Origin: a virus
IMG/VR virus record: IMGVR_UViG_3300048924_000191
Span: 126,001-190,000 of that record
Strand: one strand, 5' to 3'
DNA length: 64,000 nucleotides
Shown: positions 18,113 to 27,729 of the stretch, one piece after another
Numbering within the stretch: the first letter of the stretch is position 1
How the letters are laid out: each line of letters opens with the position of its first letter
Translations under genes and position numbers: made by a program
Notes under the pieces: model-generated
Database searches by the model: none
Seen by the model: the letters and a program-made list of their open reading frames with translations, nothing else
What the model was told of the DNA's origin: nothing

Positions 18113-19171
18113 ATTATCTACAAAGAGCTTCTCGAACAGATCCGCACCAGTGGCGGTATGAAAAGCACCGAGGAACTGCTCGATTCCATTTCTCGGTCGA
18201 TGGGCGGTGGTGCCGAATACAGTCGGTACAACGACGTGTTCTACGGCATCAACCGTTTGCCGAACATGGCCCCGATCCCACTGCATAAGGAAACACAGGG
18301 TCTCGTGCTGTTCACGAGGCCAAATCTCAACTTGTCATACGATAATATCGCAACCACCCGTATTCTGACCAACTTCTTGGTTCAGGACCCGTCTTCGTAC
18401 CAGTACGCCGTTCGGATGATGCTCGATCCAACGACCTATCTGGTTCCTGACGCGCGGCTCTCACCGCTGGTTGATCCACATATACCTTACATCACATTAC
18501 TGACGAACAGCATCATGACCATGACTCCGCCACCGGATATTGGTCTGAACATGTACACTTCTCCTGAGGGGCAATTCAAGGAGCAGTGGATGATGAACGA
18601 CAGTATCAGTGAGTACAACGGTAAGTACGACATCACCTGCACCTTCAGCAACTTCAAGGGTAACGCGATCCTTGGGTTGTTCCAGTTGTGGTTGGCGTAC
18701 ATGTCGGCCCTGCGTATCGGTCCCGTCATCCCTCACCCCTACAACCGTAGGGCAGACGAGATGGACTACTGGACTCGTATCGAGCGTTACAAGTTCGATG
18801 AGTCAGGGCGGTATGTCGTGGGGTGGTTCCACACCGGCGGTAGTGTTCCTCAGAACCTGTCGATTGGTGCTTCGTTCGGTTACGACCGGTCGAGTGGGTT
18901 TGACTTCGAGAACAAAGAGATCAGCGTTCAGTTCGCATCGATCGGTGCGGTCTACAACGATCCGATCCAGTTGCTCGAGTTCAACCTGCGTGTGCAGATG
19001 TGGAACAAGGACATGGCTGACGGCAAGCGTGAACGGTATTACACCAAGGTTCCGATGGCCGCAACGAAAGCCTGTAACTTCAACGGGTATCCTCGCATCA
19101 ACCTCGCTACTCAAGAAATGGAGTGGTGGGTGGCGAACGACGAATTCCAATCTCTGATCAAAACGGTTTAA
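18104..19171 (+). CDS. Probable virion structural protein
   Basis: 355-aa protein, first of a two-gene plus-strand unit. It is rich in aromatic residues and Asn/Tyr, with beta-type segments and no membrane helix. The ribosome site is weak (GAGATC, 10 bases from the ATG). It lies 10 bases before the large probable baseplate gene and probably shares its role. No family identified. Confidence 0.65.
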   Translation: MSDIIYKELLEQIRTSGGMKSTEELLDSISRSMGGGAEYSRYNDVFYGINRLPNMAPIPLHKETQGLVLFTRPNLNLSYDNIATTRILTNFLVQDPSSYQYAVRMMLDPTTYLVPDARLSPLVDPHIPYITLLTNSIMTMTPPPDIGLNMYTSPEGQFKEQWMMNDSISEYNGKYDITCTFSNFKGNAILGLFQLWLAYMSALRIGPVIPHPYNRRADEMDYWTRIERYKFDESGRYVVGWFHTGGSVPQNLSIGASFGYDRSSGFDFENKEISVQFASIGAVYNDPIQLLEFNLRVQMWNKDMADGKRERYYTKVPMAATKACNFNGYPRINLATQEMEWWVANDEFQSLIKTV

Positions 19172-19181
19172 GGGGCTCTTG

Positions 19182-22130
19182 ATGACTATCACGGGTGATG
19201 AAATCCTCGCTCAGTTTTCGAGCTTTGGATACGAGCCGACTCGAGTGATGCAGTACATGATCTCGATTCAGGAACGACTGCGTAATGGCGAACAGCTGTA
19301 CGTCGACCCGTCGAGTCCTGCGGTAGAGATCATGGAGATGTACGCTCTGATGACGCATGGTGCGATCCTGCGTAACGAAGCGATCGACTACCACTCCTAC
19401 CCCAACATGTCGCAGACTGTGGGTGACCTGCGGTACCACAAGACAGACCGGGACTACGTGGGCGACTTCACTACACCGGGTGGCGCGTGGTTCGACATCT
19501 ACGTGGCTGAAGATGAGTTGGTCAGCAAAGCGGTGCGAGTGGGTAACTCCAAGACGCGTAAACTGACGTTCCCCAAACATTCGAATATTGTCGTGAACGG
19601 GATGACCTTCACGTTCCAGTATCCGATCAACGTCATCGTCAAGAGCCACAACGGCATCGACATCGTCTACGACATCAGCCGTCCGTCTCCGCTTCAACAG
19701 ATGGGTGGTAACGTCGTAGACTGGGGCGTGGTGACCACTCCGCTTGCGACCGATACCCAAGGTCGTATTCGCATGGTTTGGATGCGGGTCTATCTGCGAC
19801 AGATGGGTCTGTCGACAACCGTGCACAGCGTAAGTGACGCGAAGATCCTGAAGAAGACATTGGCGCTGTCTGATAACTTCTTCTTTGTCCGGGCATTCAA
19901 CCGCAACAACGGGAAGTGGGTGGAGATGAAAACCACCAACTCCCAGCAGGTCTTTGACGCATCCGATCCTACGCTGCTCTACACGCTGGAGAACGATGAA
20001 CTCACGATCGAGTTGCCGTACGTCTACAACAAGTCGACGTTGGTGAACGATAGCATTCGGGTTGACGTCTATACGACGAAAGGTCCGATCAACGAGAACT
20101 TCGAAGGTCTGACGCCGGGTGACTTCACGGCAACGTGGCTTGATCTCGACAAGGACGATAATGGGATCTACTACGCACCGCTGAACACCATGAGCACCAT
20201 CTCGGTCTTCTCGACGGATATCGCTTCGGGTGGTGCGGCTGCGCCTACGTTCGAAGTCATGCGCGATCGTGTGAAGAACAACGCCATTGGTGATCCGGTC
20301 ATTCCAATCAGTAATGCGCAGTTGGGTGTGGAGCTCGCCAACATGGGCTTTGACGTCGACACCAAGATTGACGACATCACCACCCTGACTTACCTTGCGT
20401 CCAAACCAATGCCGACCAACACCGGTGGGCGGGCAAGTACTGGTATCGACTCAGCTGTCATCACGCTCAAGTCGACCCTGACCGATCTGGTTAAGTACAA
20501 GACTGTGGTGGACAACACTGATCGAATCACGCTCACGCCAAAGACGCTGTACCAATACGTCGACGGTGTGCTCAAGATCGTTCCGGATGACCTACGTGAA
20601 GCTATCGATGTACTCGAAGGCGACGCTAAGGTCAACAAACTCAATGGCCAGCACTACATGTGGACACCGTTCCACTACGTGTTTGACTTCGAGGAGGAAA
20701 AGTTCGAGGCACGTCCTTATTACCTGAATGATCCGAAGTTCGGTCTGTCGTCCTACGAGGACAGTAACGACACGTTGGGTCTGACGATTGGCAGCAGCAA
20801 GGTCAAATCGATTGTCAGGGATGAGAACGGCTACCAGATCGATATCATGGCCACGTCCAACGACACCTGGAAGGAGTTGAAGGATGAGCAGGTCCATGTA
20901 CAGTTGGGCTTCGTTCCTATCGGTGAGAGTAAGCTCGCTTTCGTGAGCGGCACTCAGATGGCCGTTGATCCGGGTTCGAAGGAACGCATCTTCCGGTTCC
21001 GTATCAACACTCGTTGGGACATTGACGACGACCATGCGTTGATCACCACCAACTTCTCGATGTTCGAAGCGATCGAGCGTAAATATTCAACACCGTTAAG
21101 CGCACCGTTCACGTTGGTGTGGGCTGTGAGTGATTACGTGGCCGATGGTTCTGAGCCGACCGACATCGATCAGGTCATGGGTACGTGGTTGCTGCCGAAG
21201 GGCTCTGTTGGCGTCTATCAGGAATCGGTGATCGTTAACCTCGGTGCGGAGCTCTCCGGGCTGTGGGCACGGTGCCGGAGCATGATCGGTAACCGTAAGG
21301 TCCTGACGTACGAAGAAGACGTCTACAAGAAGTATTCGAAGAACGAGTACGAGAAGGACCCAGTCACCGGCCAGTACGTCATCATCACCGGCAGTGATGG
21401 CAAGAAGAGCCTCAAACTCCTCCACGCCAAGGGTGACTTGGAACTCGACGAGACCACCGGTGAAGCCATCATCCAACATCCGAAAGGATACGCTGTGTTG
21501 GACGAGAACGGTAACCCGGTGTATGAGTCCGATCGAAACATCTTGCGGTGGGTTGACTTGACGTTGTTTGACGCGGTCTATCGTTACGCTACGTACGCCG
21601 GTGACGTGTCCTACACTGCCAGCGTGCCGAACGTGCTGGTGGAGTGGATCAACGATCAGTTGGGCAGTCTGCGCCCAAACCTGTTGGCAGAAACCATCAT
21701 GCTGTTCCAACCGCTTACGACGTTGCGTTATGTCGACACGCGGGTGGAGGATGGCGAGCTCAAGACACTACACAGTGCTCAACAGCTCACGATCGACCTG
21801 TACGTCACGGACGACGTCTACAAAGATACCGACCTGCGCAAGTCTCTCAAGGCAAGCGCTATCGCACAAACGGTGGCCGGCCTCAACGCCGTCACTGTGG
21901 CAAGGAACGTCATCGAGAAGGCCATTACCGACAACCTCGGTACGGACATCATCGGTGTACACCTGTCGGGTCTGGGTGGTCTCAAGAACGACTACAACGT
22001 CATCGTGCTGCTTGACGAGACGACGCGTCTTGGATTGGCTAAAGCGCTGGAAACTACTGCGGACGGTAAGTACGCTGTGGTCGATGCGATCGAAGTCAAC
22101 TTCAAACGCAACGACGCTTTGGGGACATAA
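19182..22130 (+). CDS. Large structural protein, possible gp6/J-like baseplate wedge
   Basis: 982 aa from the ATG at 19182 (AGGGG six bases upstream). The N-terminal pattern, SPAVEIMEMYALMTHGAILR near residue 45 followed by a beta-rich segment with FPKHSNIVVNGMTFTF, recalls the start of Mu gp47/T4 gp6-type baseplate wedge proteins, where a D/SP-x-x-x-ExxA helix precedes beta modules. The remainder is long and beta-rich. The likeness is by eye and weak; a different large tail protein is possible. It ends just before a bidirectional hairpin shared with the polymerase gene. Confidence 0.6.
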   Translation: MTITGDEILAQFSSFGYEPTRVMQYMISIQERLRNGEQLYVDPSSPAVEIMEMYALMTHGAILRNEAIDYHSYPNMSQTVGDLRYHKTDRDYVGDFTTPGGAWFDIYVAEDELVSKAVRVGNSKTRKLTFPKHSNIVVNGMTFTFQYPINVIVKSHNGIDIVYDISRPSPLQQMGGNVVDWGVVTTPLATDTQGRIRMVWMRVYLRQMGLSTTVHSVSDAKILKKTLALSDNFFFVRAFNRNNGKWVEMKTTNSQQVFDASDPTLLYTLENDELTIELPYVYNKSTLVNDSIRVDVYTTKGPINENFEGLTPGDFTATWLDLDKDDNGIYYAPLNTMSTISVFSTDIASGGAAAPTFEVMRDRVKNNAIGDPVIPISNAQLGVELANMGFDVDTKIDDITTLTYLASKPMPTNTGGRASTGIDSAVITLKSTLTDLVKYKTVVDNTDRITLTPKTLYQYVDGVLKIVPDDLREAIDVLEGDAKVNKLNGQHYMWTPFHYVFDFEEEKFEARPYYLNDPKFGLSSYEDSNDTLGLTIGSSKVKSIVRDENGYQIDIMATSNDTWKELKDEQVHVQLGFVPIGESKLAFVSGTQMAVDPGSKERIFRFRINTRWDIDDDHALITTNFSMFEAIERKYSTPLSAPFTLVWAVSDYVADGSEPTDIDQVMGTWLLPKGSVGVYQESVIVNLGAELSGLWARCRSMIGNRKVLTYEEDVYKKYSKNEYEKDPVTGQYVIITGSDGKKSLKLLHAKGDLELDETTGEAIIQHPKGYAVLDENGNPVYESDRNILRWVDLTLFDAVYRYATYAGDVSYTASVPNVLVEWINDQLGSLRPNLLAETIMLFQPLTTLRYVDTRVEDGELKTLHSAQQLTIDLYVTDDVYKDTDLRKSLKASAIAQTVAGLNAVTVARNVIEKAITDNLGTDIIGVHLSGLGGLKNDYNVIVLLDETTRLGLAKALETTADGKYAVVDAIEVNFKRNDALGT

Positions 22131-22136
22131 ACCTCA

Positions 22137-22168
22137 CCACACTACAGACCGTAAGGTCTGTAGTGTGG
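22137..22168. terminator. Bidirectional hairpin between convergent genes
   Basis: A perfect 14-bp stem (22137-22150 with 22155-22168) with loop GTAA lies between the stops of the 982-aa gene (+) and the polymerase gene (-). Confidence 0.75.
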
Positions 22169-22175
22169 CTTTATG

Positions 22176-24008
22176 TCAGCTCATTTCTTCTTCTTTCATT
22201 TCTGCTTTAGCGGCTTCGAGCCATTCATCCATGGTAGGTGCGTTGCAAACAGTCTGCAGAATCTCAATCGAGTTCACAGGACCTGCGGTGAGGTTGATAG
22301 ACGCCTTACGCTGCGTCTCTGAACCCACCCCATCGATTCGACATGGTTCTGCAACTGTCGTCTCTTTGGAAAGGTTCTGGATGATCTCAGCGGTCGGGTA
22401 AGTCGTTTCAACGTCGGCGTCAGCACAGTACCTGTTGATCATCGACTGGATAGTCGGCATGTCGTAGAACAAGAACACGCCAGAGTCCACAACGTTGTAC
22501 GAAGGGAACGTGACAATCCAACCTTCCTTAGGCAGAACCTTGAAGTCCAGTTCTGTCTTCATCTGGTCAGAGGTCGAACAAATAACCTTACGACGCTTCT
22601 TCAAGACACTGAAGAGCATGTCGTTACTATTGACCTTCGGTTGCGAGTTGAAGTTCGAATAGTCGGTCGGACCTGCCAGCGAGGAGATCTGGGAAGACAA
22701 GTCGTTGTTCTTCTTGTCGAGTACCCACACACCCAAGGAGTCGAAGATGTTGTACACGCCGTACCGTACTTTGTACTTGCGTTGCATCTCCATGTGCCAG
22801 TGGAGCGTTCCGCCAGGGATGCTGGAGTCTTCGGTCGGGTAGGTAATCTTACCCAACTTCAGTTGACGGTCGAGGATCGCGCCTAAGCCGTATCCGCCCG
22901 ATTCCTTACCCTTGGCCTTACGCAACTGCCAATACGTCTGCATCGCGTCCTGGAAGCGCCAGGAGGCCGAGTGCATCGCGACGTTCCAACGTTCCTGTGG
23001 TTCCAGGTCCATTTCACGACCTGACGACATCTTCTTCTTGCGAGGACCTTCCCGAAGATACTGGTACTGGTACTCGAAAGGCACACGGGGGTCGGATGTA
23101 ATCGTGGCCGTATCATGACCAGCATACGTACACGACAGATCTACCACGTTAGCATCGAAGAACACGTTCCATCCGGTCACAATGTCCGGCTGGGTTTTGT
23201 GTAGGTTGTCGATCATCGCTTTGGTGATGTCGAAGTGAGTGTCGAGCACTTCTACGCGCACCGGGATTTTCAGGATGTGGTCAACCCACTCAGGGTACTG
23301 ACCTTTGGTCTTACCCTTCTTCTCCTTCATGGTTTCGCGCAGGTTGGTCACCCACTCTTCACGAACGAGCTTGTACTCGGCAATGACTTCATTGACGTAG
23401 TTCGTCTCGTCGTACATCCACTGCTTGTTGGCGAAGAGGATGATCTCATCGTCATCAACGTGCGACCACAGGATCGGCAATTGCTTACGGTTGTCGATAA
23501 CACCGTTTACGTCAGTCTCGGCGTCGACTACCGCGATGCGGTTAGGCTGGAATGCTTCCGGCCATTTGTTCATGTAGCTGTACTTGAGGAAAACCTCAGG
23601 TCCTTGGTCAAGACCGTAGACGTAAGGACTGCGCGCCAATTGCTTGATAGGGTTGGTTGGGTTACCAGAGCCTAATCGGAAACAGATGTCCCGACGCAAT
23701 TGACATTGTGGAATCTTGAACATGTCCAGTCGATCAACATCTTCGAACTGGATTTTATCCGGGTGGGTTCGGAAGTGCGGCTTGGTGACCCAATACGGCC
23801 GCGGGAAGTTCTCGTACAACTTAAGGGTCGGATAACGACTGCCGTCATCCAGGGTTACCCATTCCTTCACCACGAGCATGTCTTTCAGCTCGTCTCGGTG
23901 AGTCACGTACGTCGCGTGTTTACATTCACGGGAAACGATACGTTCCTTCGGGATCGAACGTAAAAACGCGTCGATATCACGTGGTCCAGCAAAAGTCTGT
24001 ATGGACAT
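22176..24008 (-). CDS. Family B DNA polymerase, N-terminal half (exonuclease + motif A)
   Basis: 610 aa carrying the 3'-5' exonuclease and the start of the palm. Exo I is VVDAETD (D162, E164), Exo II GWNVFFD (N281, D285) and Exo III YNIFD (Y419, D423). LGAILDRQLKLGK (about 375-387) fits the conserved stretch between II and III. Motif A reads DVETTYP (D532), followed by NLSKET, as in D-x-x-S-L-Y-P...N-I-S-x-E-T. The protein ends about 65 residues later, before motifs B and C. Those motifs are in the gene at 58110-60236, so the polymerase is split in trans. The proofreading residues are intact. The C-terminus is acidic (EMKEEEMS). Confidence 0.8.
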   Translation of the reverse strand: MSIQTFAGPRDIDAFLRSIPKERIVSRECKHATYVTHRDELKDMLVVKEWVTLDDGSRYPTLKLYENFPRPYWVTKPHFRTHPDKIQFEDVDRLDMFKIPQCQLRRDICFRLGSGNPTNPIKQLARSPYVYGLDQGPEVFLKYSYMNKWPEAFQPNRIAVVDAETDVNGVIDNRKQLPILWSHVDDDEIILFANKQWMYDETNYVNEVIAEYKLVREEWVTNLRETMKEKKGKTKGQYPEWVDHILKIPVRVEVLDTHFDITKAMIDNLHKTQPDIVTGWNVFFDANVVDLSCTYAGHDTATITSDPRVPFEYQYQYLREGPRKKKMSSGREMDLEPQERWNVAMHSASWRFQDAMQTYWQLRKAKGKESGGYGLGAILDRQLKLGKITYPTEDSSIPGGTLHWHMEMQRKYKVRYGVYNIFDSLGVWVLDKKNNDLSSQISSLAGPTDYSNFNSQPKVNSNDMLFSVLKKRRKVICSTSDQMKTELDFKVLPKEGWIVTFPSYNVVDSGVFLFYDMPTIQSMINRYCADADVETTYPTAEIIQNLSKETTVAEPCRIDGVGSETQRKASINLTAGPVNSIEILQTVCNAPTMDEWLEAAKAEMKEEEMS

Positions 24009-24105
24009 GAATGCCTCTATAACTCGATCCGTCTAAATCATTCGACAGTCTCTTAGGAAGTTACTGGAGTGCTATGAGTCTGAACTATTCCCCTGGGGAG
24101 TCCGT

Positions 24106-25416
24106 ATGTCTATCCTTTCTGCTTCTTTCGAGGCGGTGGCTTGGCAGCGTAACAGTACGCTGAAGCCTCGAATGACCGAGTTGTTCCAGAAGATCATCAA
24201 CAATCACACCGACGAATCTTTCGTGCGTCGTGTGTTCCTCGAGATCAATGACCTTATCTTCCAGGAGACTGGTCTCAAGTTCGAATCGACGTTGGTCGAT
24301 CGTTCGTGGTTCTTTGGGCCCTACGAGATCAGTGTCGAACTACCGAACCTCAACACCTTCTCACCCGTCAACCCGCAAGCCGTTAAACGGATGCGCAACT
24401 ACGATCTGGATAACCTGTCGATCTACGACACCATCACGGGTCGGGTCGACTATTCGAAAGGTCGGGTGAGTGGGTTCTTCAGCACACTAATTCATCGTAC
24501 GTCGTATTCACGCAAGACGTTCGAGGGCGAGATCCCGGCTAACGAATTGGCAGCTGCTAACCTACATGAAGTCGGGCACGCTTACGTCAACTGCGCCTAC
24601 ATGGGTGAGACGCTGGCTACCAACGTGGTGTTGGCTGAGCTGGTGGGTCAGTACGACATGGAAGCCGATGTCAAGAAGAAGTTCCTCATCGGTAAGGCTG
24701 CAATCCGGATGTCTGGTTCTCCTGCTGATATCCGTGACGATTACACCGCTGCTGACATCACTGCCTTTGTGCTGGAAGGTCAGGTACGCCGGATGCAGAC
24801 CTCGGTAGGCACTCGCTGGTACGACCAGCGCTTGGCTGAGACCATGGCCGATCAGTTTGCCGTACGGTTCGGTGCAGGCGCCGACCTCGTCAAAGCCATG
24901 ACTCGGTTTGAGCGTTCTCGCCACATCTGGGCAGGTACTGGCTACGATCCGAAGTGGTTGGGCGTGCTCTTCAACTTTACCAACATCGTCATGTTGCCGT
25001 TCAGTATCAGCGCTGAGGTAGCGGCACCTGCCGTTATTCAGTTGTTGAAGCAGGCGAGTAAGTCGTTCACCTTCAACTTCTTCCTGACTGGTATCGGTGG
25101 TGAGCTGAAGGGGCGGATGAGCGGCAGTAACCACGCCCCACTGCGTGAGCGGCTGCAAGTCATCCGTCGTGACGTGGTCTCGGAATTGAAGAATCCGAAC
25201 CTCGATGAAGCGACACGGAAACTCATCCTCAATGACCTTGAGGTGATCGACGAAGAGGTTGCAACGGCACATCCTTTCACTGATGTGTACTCGCAGCTCT
25301 CTCGCTGGATCGTCAATGTGGCTACTGGCCGCAAGTCCGAGTTCGGTCACCAACACATGGTGGATGACCTGGCTAACAACAGACTGTATGAATTCTCCGC
25401 GAAATTAAAGGGATGA
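24106..25416 (+). CDS. Zinc metallopeptidase-like protein (HExxH)
   Basis: 436 aa. HEVGHAY at 154-160 is a zincin signature. E245 in LAETMADQFA, about 90 residues later, suits the third zinc ligand of the gluzincin type (ExxxD). Catalytic residues therefore look complete, but the substrate is unknown. A hydrophobic stretch near 283-300 (WLGVLFNFTNIVMLPFSI) could be a membrane segment. The ATG at 24106 follows GGGGAG. It heads a plus-strand unit that includes an internal head protein at 25878, so the enzyme could be packaged or act in head maturation. This is inference. Confidence 0.65.
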   Translation: MSILSASFEAVAWQRNSTLKPRMTELFQKIINNHTDESFVRRVFLEINDLIFQETGLKFESTLVDRSWFFGPYEISVELPNLNTFSPVNPQAVKRMRNYDLDNLSIYDTITGRVDYSKGRVSGFFSTLIHRTSYSRKTFEGEIPANELAAANLHEVGHAYVNCAYMGETLATNVVLAELVGQYDMEADVKKKFLIGKAAIRMSGSPADIRDDYTAADITAFVLEGQVRRMQTSVGTRWYDQRLAETMADQFAVRFGAGADLVKAMTRFERSRHIWAGTGYDPKWLGVLFNFTNIVMLPFSISAEVAAPAVIQLLKQASKSFTFNFFLTGIGGELKGRMSGSNHAPLRERLQVIRRDVVSELKNPNLDEATRKLILNDLEVIDEEVATAHPFTDVYSQLSRWIVNVATGRKSEFGHQHMVDDLANNRLYEFSAKLKG

Positions 25417-25420
25417 TCCC

Positions 25421-25849
25421 ATGAATGCACTGAAAATCCACGGCCACTTCAACGCCACCCCGGAAGGCTTCGACATCGGTAAGGTGTCTCAGCGTACCTG
25501 CTGCCAGATCGGCATGGCCATCGGCGCAATCGTACCGCTGCCAGGCGCTGAAGTGTCTCGCACTGACCTGCGCAACTACTACATGGACAACAGCAAGGTC
25601 CTGCGTGAAGTCGCCTTCGACATCAACGAAGTCGTGCCTTTCAACGTTGACCGCGCTGTCGACTACGGCTACCGCGTTTACGCTCGTCGCTACGAGCTCG
25701 CGCACTTCTGCCACCCGCACGATCTGCTGGAGCCGATGAACACCGCTGACCACATCCCGGAGTTCGAAGAATGTGCTCTGGATCGTGAAACGCTGGCCAA
25801 GACCATCACCTGCCTGCGTGAAGGCGTCTCTGAAAAGACTGGCGCCTGA
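25421..25849 (+). CDS. Hypothetical protein
   Basis: 142-aa protein, 4 bases after the peptidase-like gene and 28 before an internal head protein. Rich in Cys and His spread along its length (CC at 27-28, HFCHPHD near 95) but without a classic zinc-finger spacing. Codon use is strongly biased to GCC/CTG/AAC-type codons, which suggests high expression. Function unknown. Confidence 0.65.
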   Translation: MNALKIHGHFNATPEGFDIGKVSQRTCCQIGMAIGAIVPLPGAEVSRTDLRNYYMDNSKVLREVAFDINEVVPFNVDRAVDYGYRVYARRYELAHFCHPHDLLEPMNTADHIPEFEECALDRETLAKTITCLREGVSEKTGA

Positions 25850-25877
25850 TCACCCCACTTAGAAGGACGGAAACACC

Positions 25878-27212
25878 ATGACTGTACACGTAAGCCTGGG
25901 CGACCTGTCGTTCGAATCGAACGAGGTGCTGGCAGTCGATGTTGATCCGAGTGAGTCGTTTGCTGGCGTGCCCTCGGATATTGCCGAGAGTGCTGGTATC
26001 GATCAAGCCGATCGACTGCTCGACGTCTACAGCGCCATCATCAACCGCGGTTGTGTCTGCCGCGCCGACATGGACCAGATCAAAGATCTGACCGAGACGT
26101 TCCCGTCGTTGGCGAAGTTGTTCAAGCGTTACCCGATCAATAGCTTCTCCGTCGAACCCAGTAACATCAACTACGAGGTTTCGACTGAAGGCTTCGCCAG
26201 AACCGCTTACGACGCAGTCGTCAACGCACTGCGCGACGTACTCAGGTTCCTGGTCAACAACCTCTCCCGTCTGTGGAAGTTCCTCACCCAGAACGCTCAA
26301 CGGACTGCTGCCGTGGACGACGTACAAAACAAACTGGCTGACATCCAGCGATTCATCCTGGAAGTCGACAAGATCATGTCCGACACTCCGGTAGCTGCTG
26401 ACTACGCCAAGGCTCGTAAGGCCGTCATGGAAAGCGAGCGCCACAATGTCTCGAAGAGCTGGAACGAGTTCCGTAACTTCGTGGTCACTCGTCCTGCCGA
26501 TTCGTTCGAGCTGATCGACATGTTGTCTGGCGTGTTGAAGGTCAGTGTCCCAGCGTTTGGTGAGGCGGTAGAAACCCTACTGACCGATCTGACCAATTCG
26601 GCTACCGAACAAGACGTCATGGCAGCGGTTGCCAAGATGGAGCTGTTCCAGACTCCCAACGGGAAACTGGCGGCACTGTCGTCGAAGTATGGTTACCGAC
26701 CAGGGCAGATCCGTATCGCAGACAACATGACTCCGTTCCATGCGAATGCGTCGTTCATCAAGTCGATCTTCCGCAGTTGGAGTAACCACCGTATGGACAT
26801 CAGTCCAGAAGCCTTCTCCCAGGCTGTGGTGAGTCAAACAGTCATGAACTGGGGTGAGGTCGTCACAGACGCCGTACGGTCCTCCAGTCAGCGCACAGAG
26901 CGTCTCCTGTCGAAGATCAACAGCTTCAACGAGAACTCGCTCAAGCCTGGCATGGATCAGATCTACTCCACAGTCCTGGTTCCGTTCTTCAAAGCACTGC
27001 TCAGCATCATCCAGGGCTATACGCTCATGGAAGGTTGCTTGGGTGAGTTGGTAGCAAACCGCGACAACGCCGTAATCTCCATTTCCAAAGCGTCGCTCAA
27101 CGTCGCCAAGGATTTGGATAAATTCGTGCGTAAGAATGGTGACCACCTCACCATAGGCGGGAAGACCGTTCTGGCCAGTCGTCGCAGAGCCGTCATCGCA
27201 GCCATGTCGTAA
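25878..27212 (+). CDS. Internal head protein, S-x-E processed family
   Basis: 444-aa family member. SFES already occurs at 11-14; SVEP (91-94) and VSTEG (101-105) follow at the position of the two processing sites in the 0-4 kb genes. A long amphipathic segment (about 106-140) rich in Val, Leu and Arg comes next. The C-terminus is basic. The ATG follows AAGGACGG. It lies away from the other members, next to the peptidase-like gene. Confidence 0.72.
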   Translation: MTVHVSLGDLSFESNEVLAVDVDPSESFAGVPSDIAESAGIDQADRLLDVYSAIINRGCVCRADMDQIKDLTETFPSLAKLFKRYPINSFSVEPSNINYEVSTEGFARTAYDAVVNALRDVLRFLVNNLSRLWKFLTQNAQRTAAVDDVQNKLADIQRFILEVDKIMSDTPVAADYAKARKAVMESERHNVSKSWNEFRNFVVTRPADSFELIDMLSGVLKVSVPAFGEAVETLLTDLTNSATEQDVMAAVAKMELFQTPNGKLAALSSKYGYRPGQIRIADNMTPFHANASFIKSIFRSWSNHRMDISPEAFSQAVVSQTVMNWGEVVTDAVRSSSQRTERLLSKINSFNENSLKPGMDQIYSTVLVPFFKALLSIIQGYTLMEGCLGELVANRDNAVISISKASLNVAKDLDKFVRKNGDHLTIGGKTVLASRRRAVIAAMS

Positions 27213-27226
27213 GTGACGAGACAGCA

Positions 27227-27254
27227 TAGAGCCGGGGCACTTGCCCCGGCTCTA
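27227..27254. terminator. Bidirectional hairpin between convergent genes
   Basis: A 12-bp GC-rich stem (27227-27238 with 27243-27254) with a 4-base loop lies between stops at 27212 (+) and 27265 (-). No T-run on either side. Confidence 0.7.
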
Positions 27255-27264
27255 TGCCCTTACT

Positions 27265-27729
27265 TCACTGTTTACCGTTACGTTGAGCCTCAGCGATCGC
27301 TCGCTTAAGCTCTTCAGCTGTCTGTGCGTCTTTCTGTGCACCCGGCCTGTAGCGTTTGATCATCCGATCCAACACGTACTTAGGCCATTCCAACAGCGTG
27401 TGTACCGATGTGTTTGTCATCTCGGGGATTCGACAGGAGACGAGCTCATCCATGAGCGCATACATCTTCGATTCTCCGTACAACATCTCCGCGTCGTGAG
27501 CGCCCACTACCGACATGATTCCGTCCGGTCCATCCACCTCGCCATGAGGGAACAGGCCGTAGTCGATATCGTACGCCTCCATCAACAACAGTTGAGCCGT
27601 CATCCCGTCTGGAGCCGAATGGTTCATGATCAAATCGAACGACTCGGTACCCTCTTGGAATGGCGAGATGCCATGCCCAAAGAAGGGAGCAGCGACGTGG
27701 TGTATCGTCGTGTTCCCTTCGTCGTCCAC
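27265..27729 (-). CDS. Hypothetical protein
   Basis: 154-aa protein starting at a GTG that overlaps the upstream TAG by one base (TAGTG), so probably translated by coupling. The C-terminal 50 residues are basic and helical (VLDRMIKRYRPGAQK). No domain recognised. Last gene of a three-gene minus-strand unit. Confidence 0.6.
   Translation of the reverse strand: MDDEGNTTIHHVAAPFFGHGISPFQEGTESFDLIMNHSAPDGMTAQLLLMEAYDIDYGLFPHGEVDGPDGIMSVVGAHDAEMLYGESKMYALMDELVSCRIPEMTNTSVHTLLEWPKYVLDRMIKRYRPGAQKDAQTAEELKRAIAEAQRNGKQ

Noticed and set aside
18044-18286. N-terminal extension of the 416-aa gene
   Set aside because: It is antisense to the start of the 355-aa gene and lacks a ribosome site; the ATG at 18043 has GGGAG.
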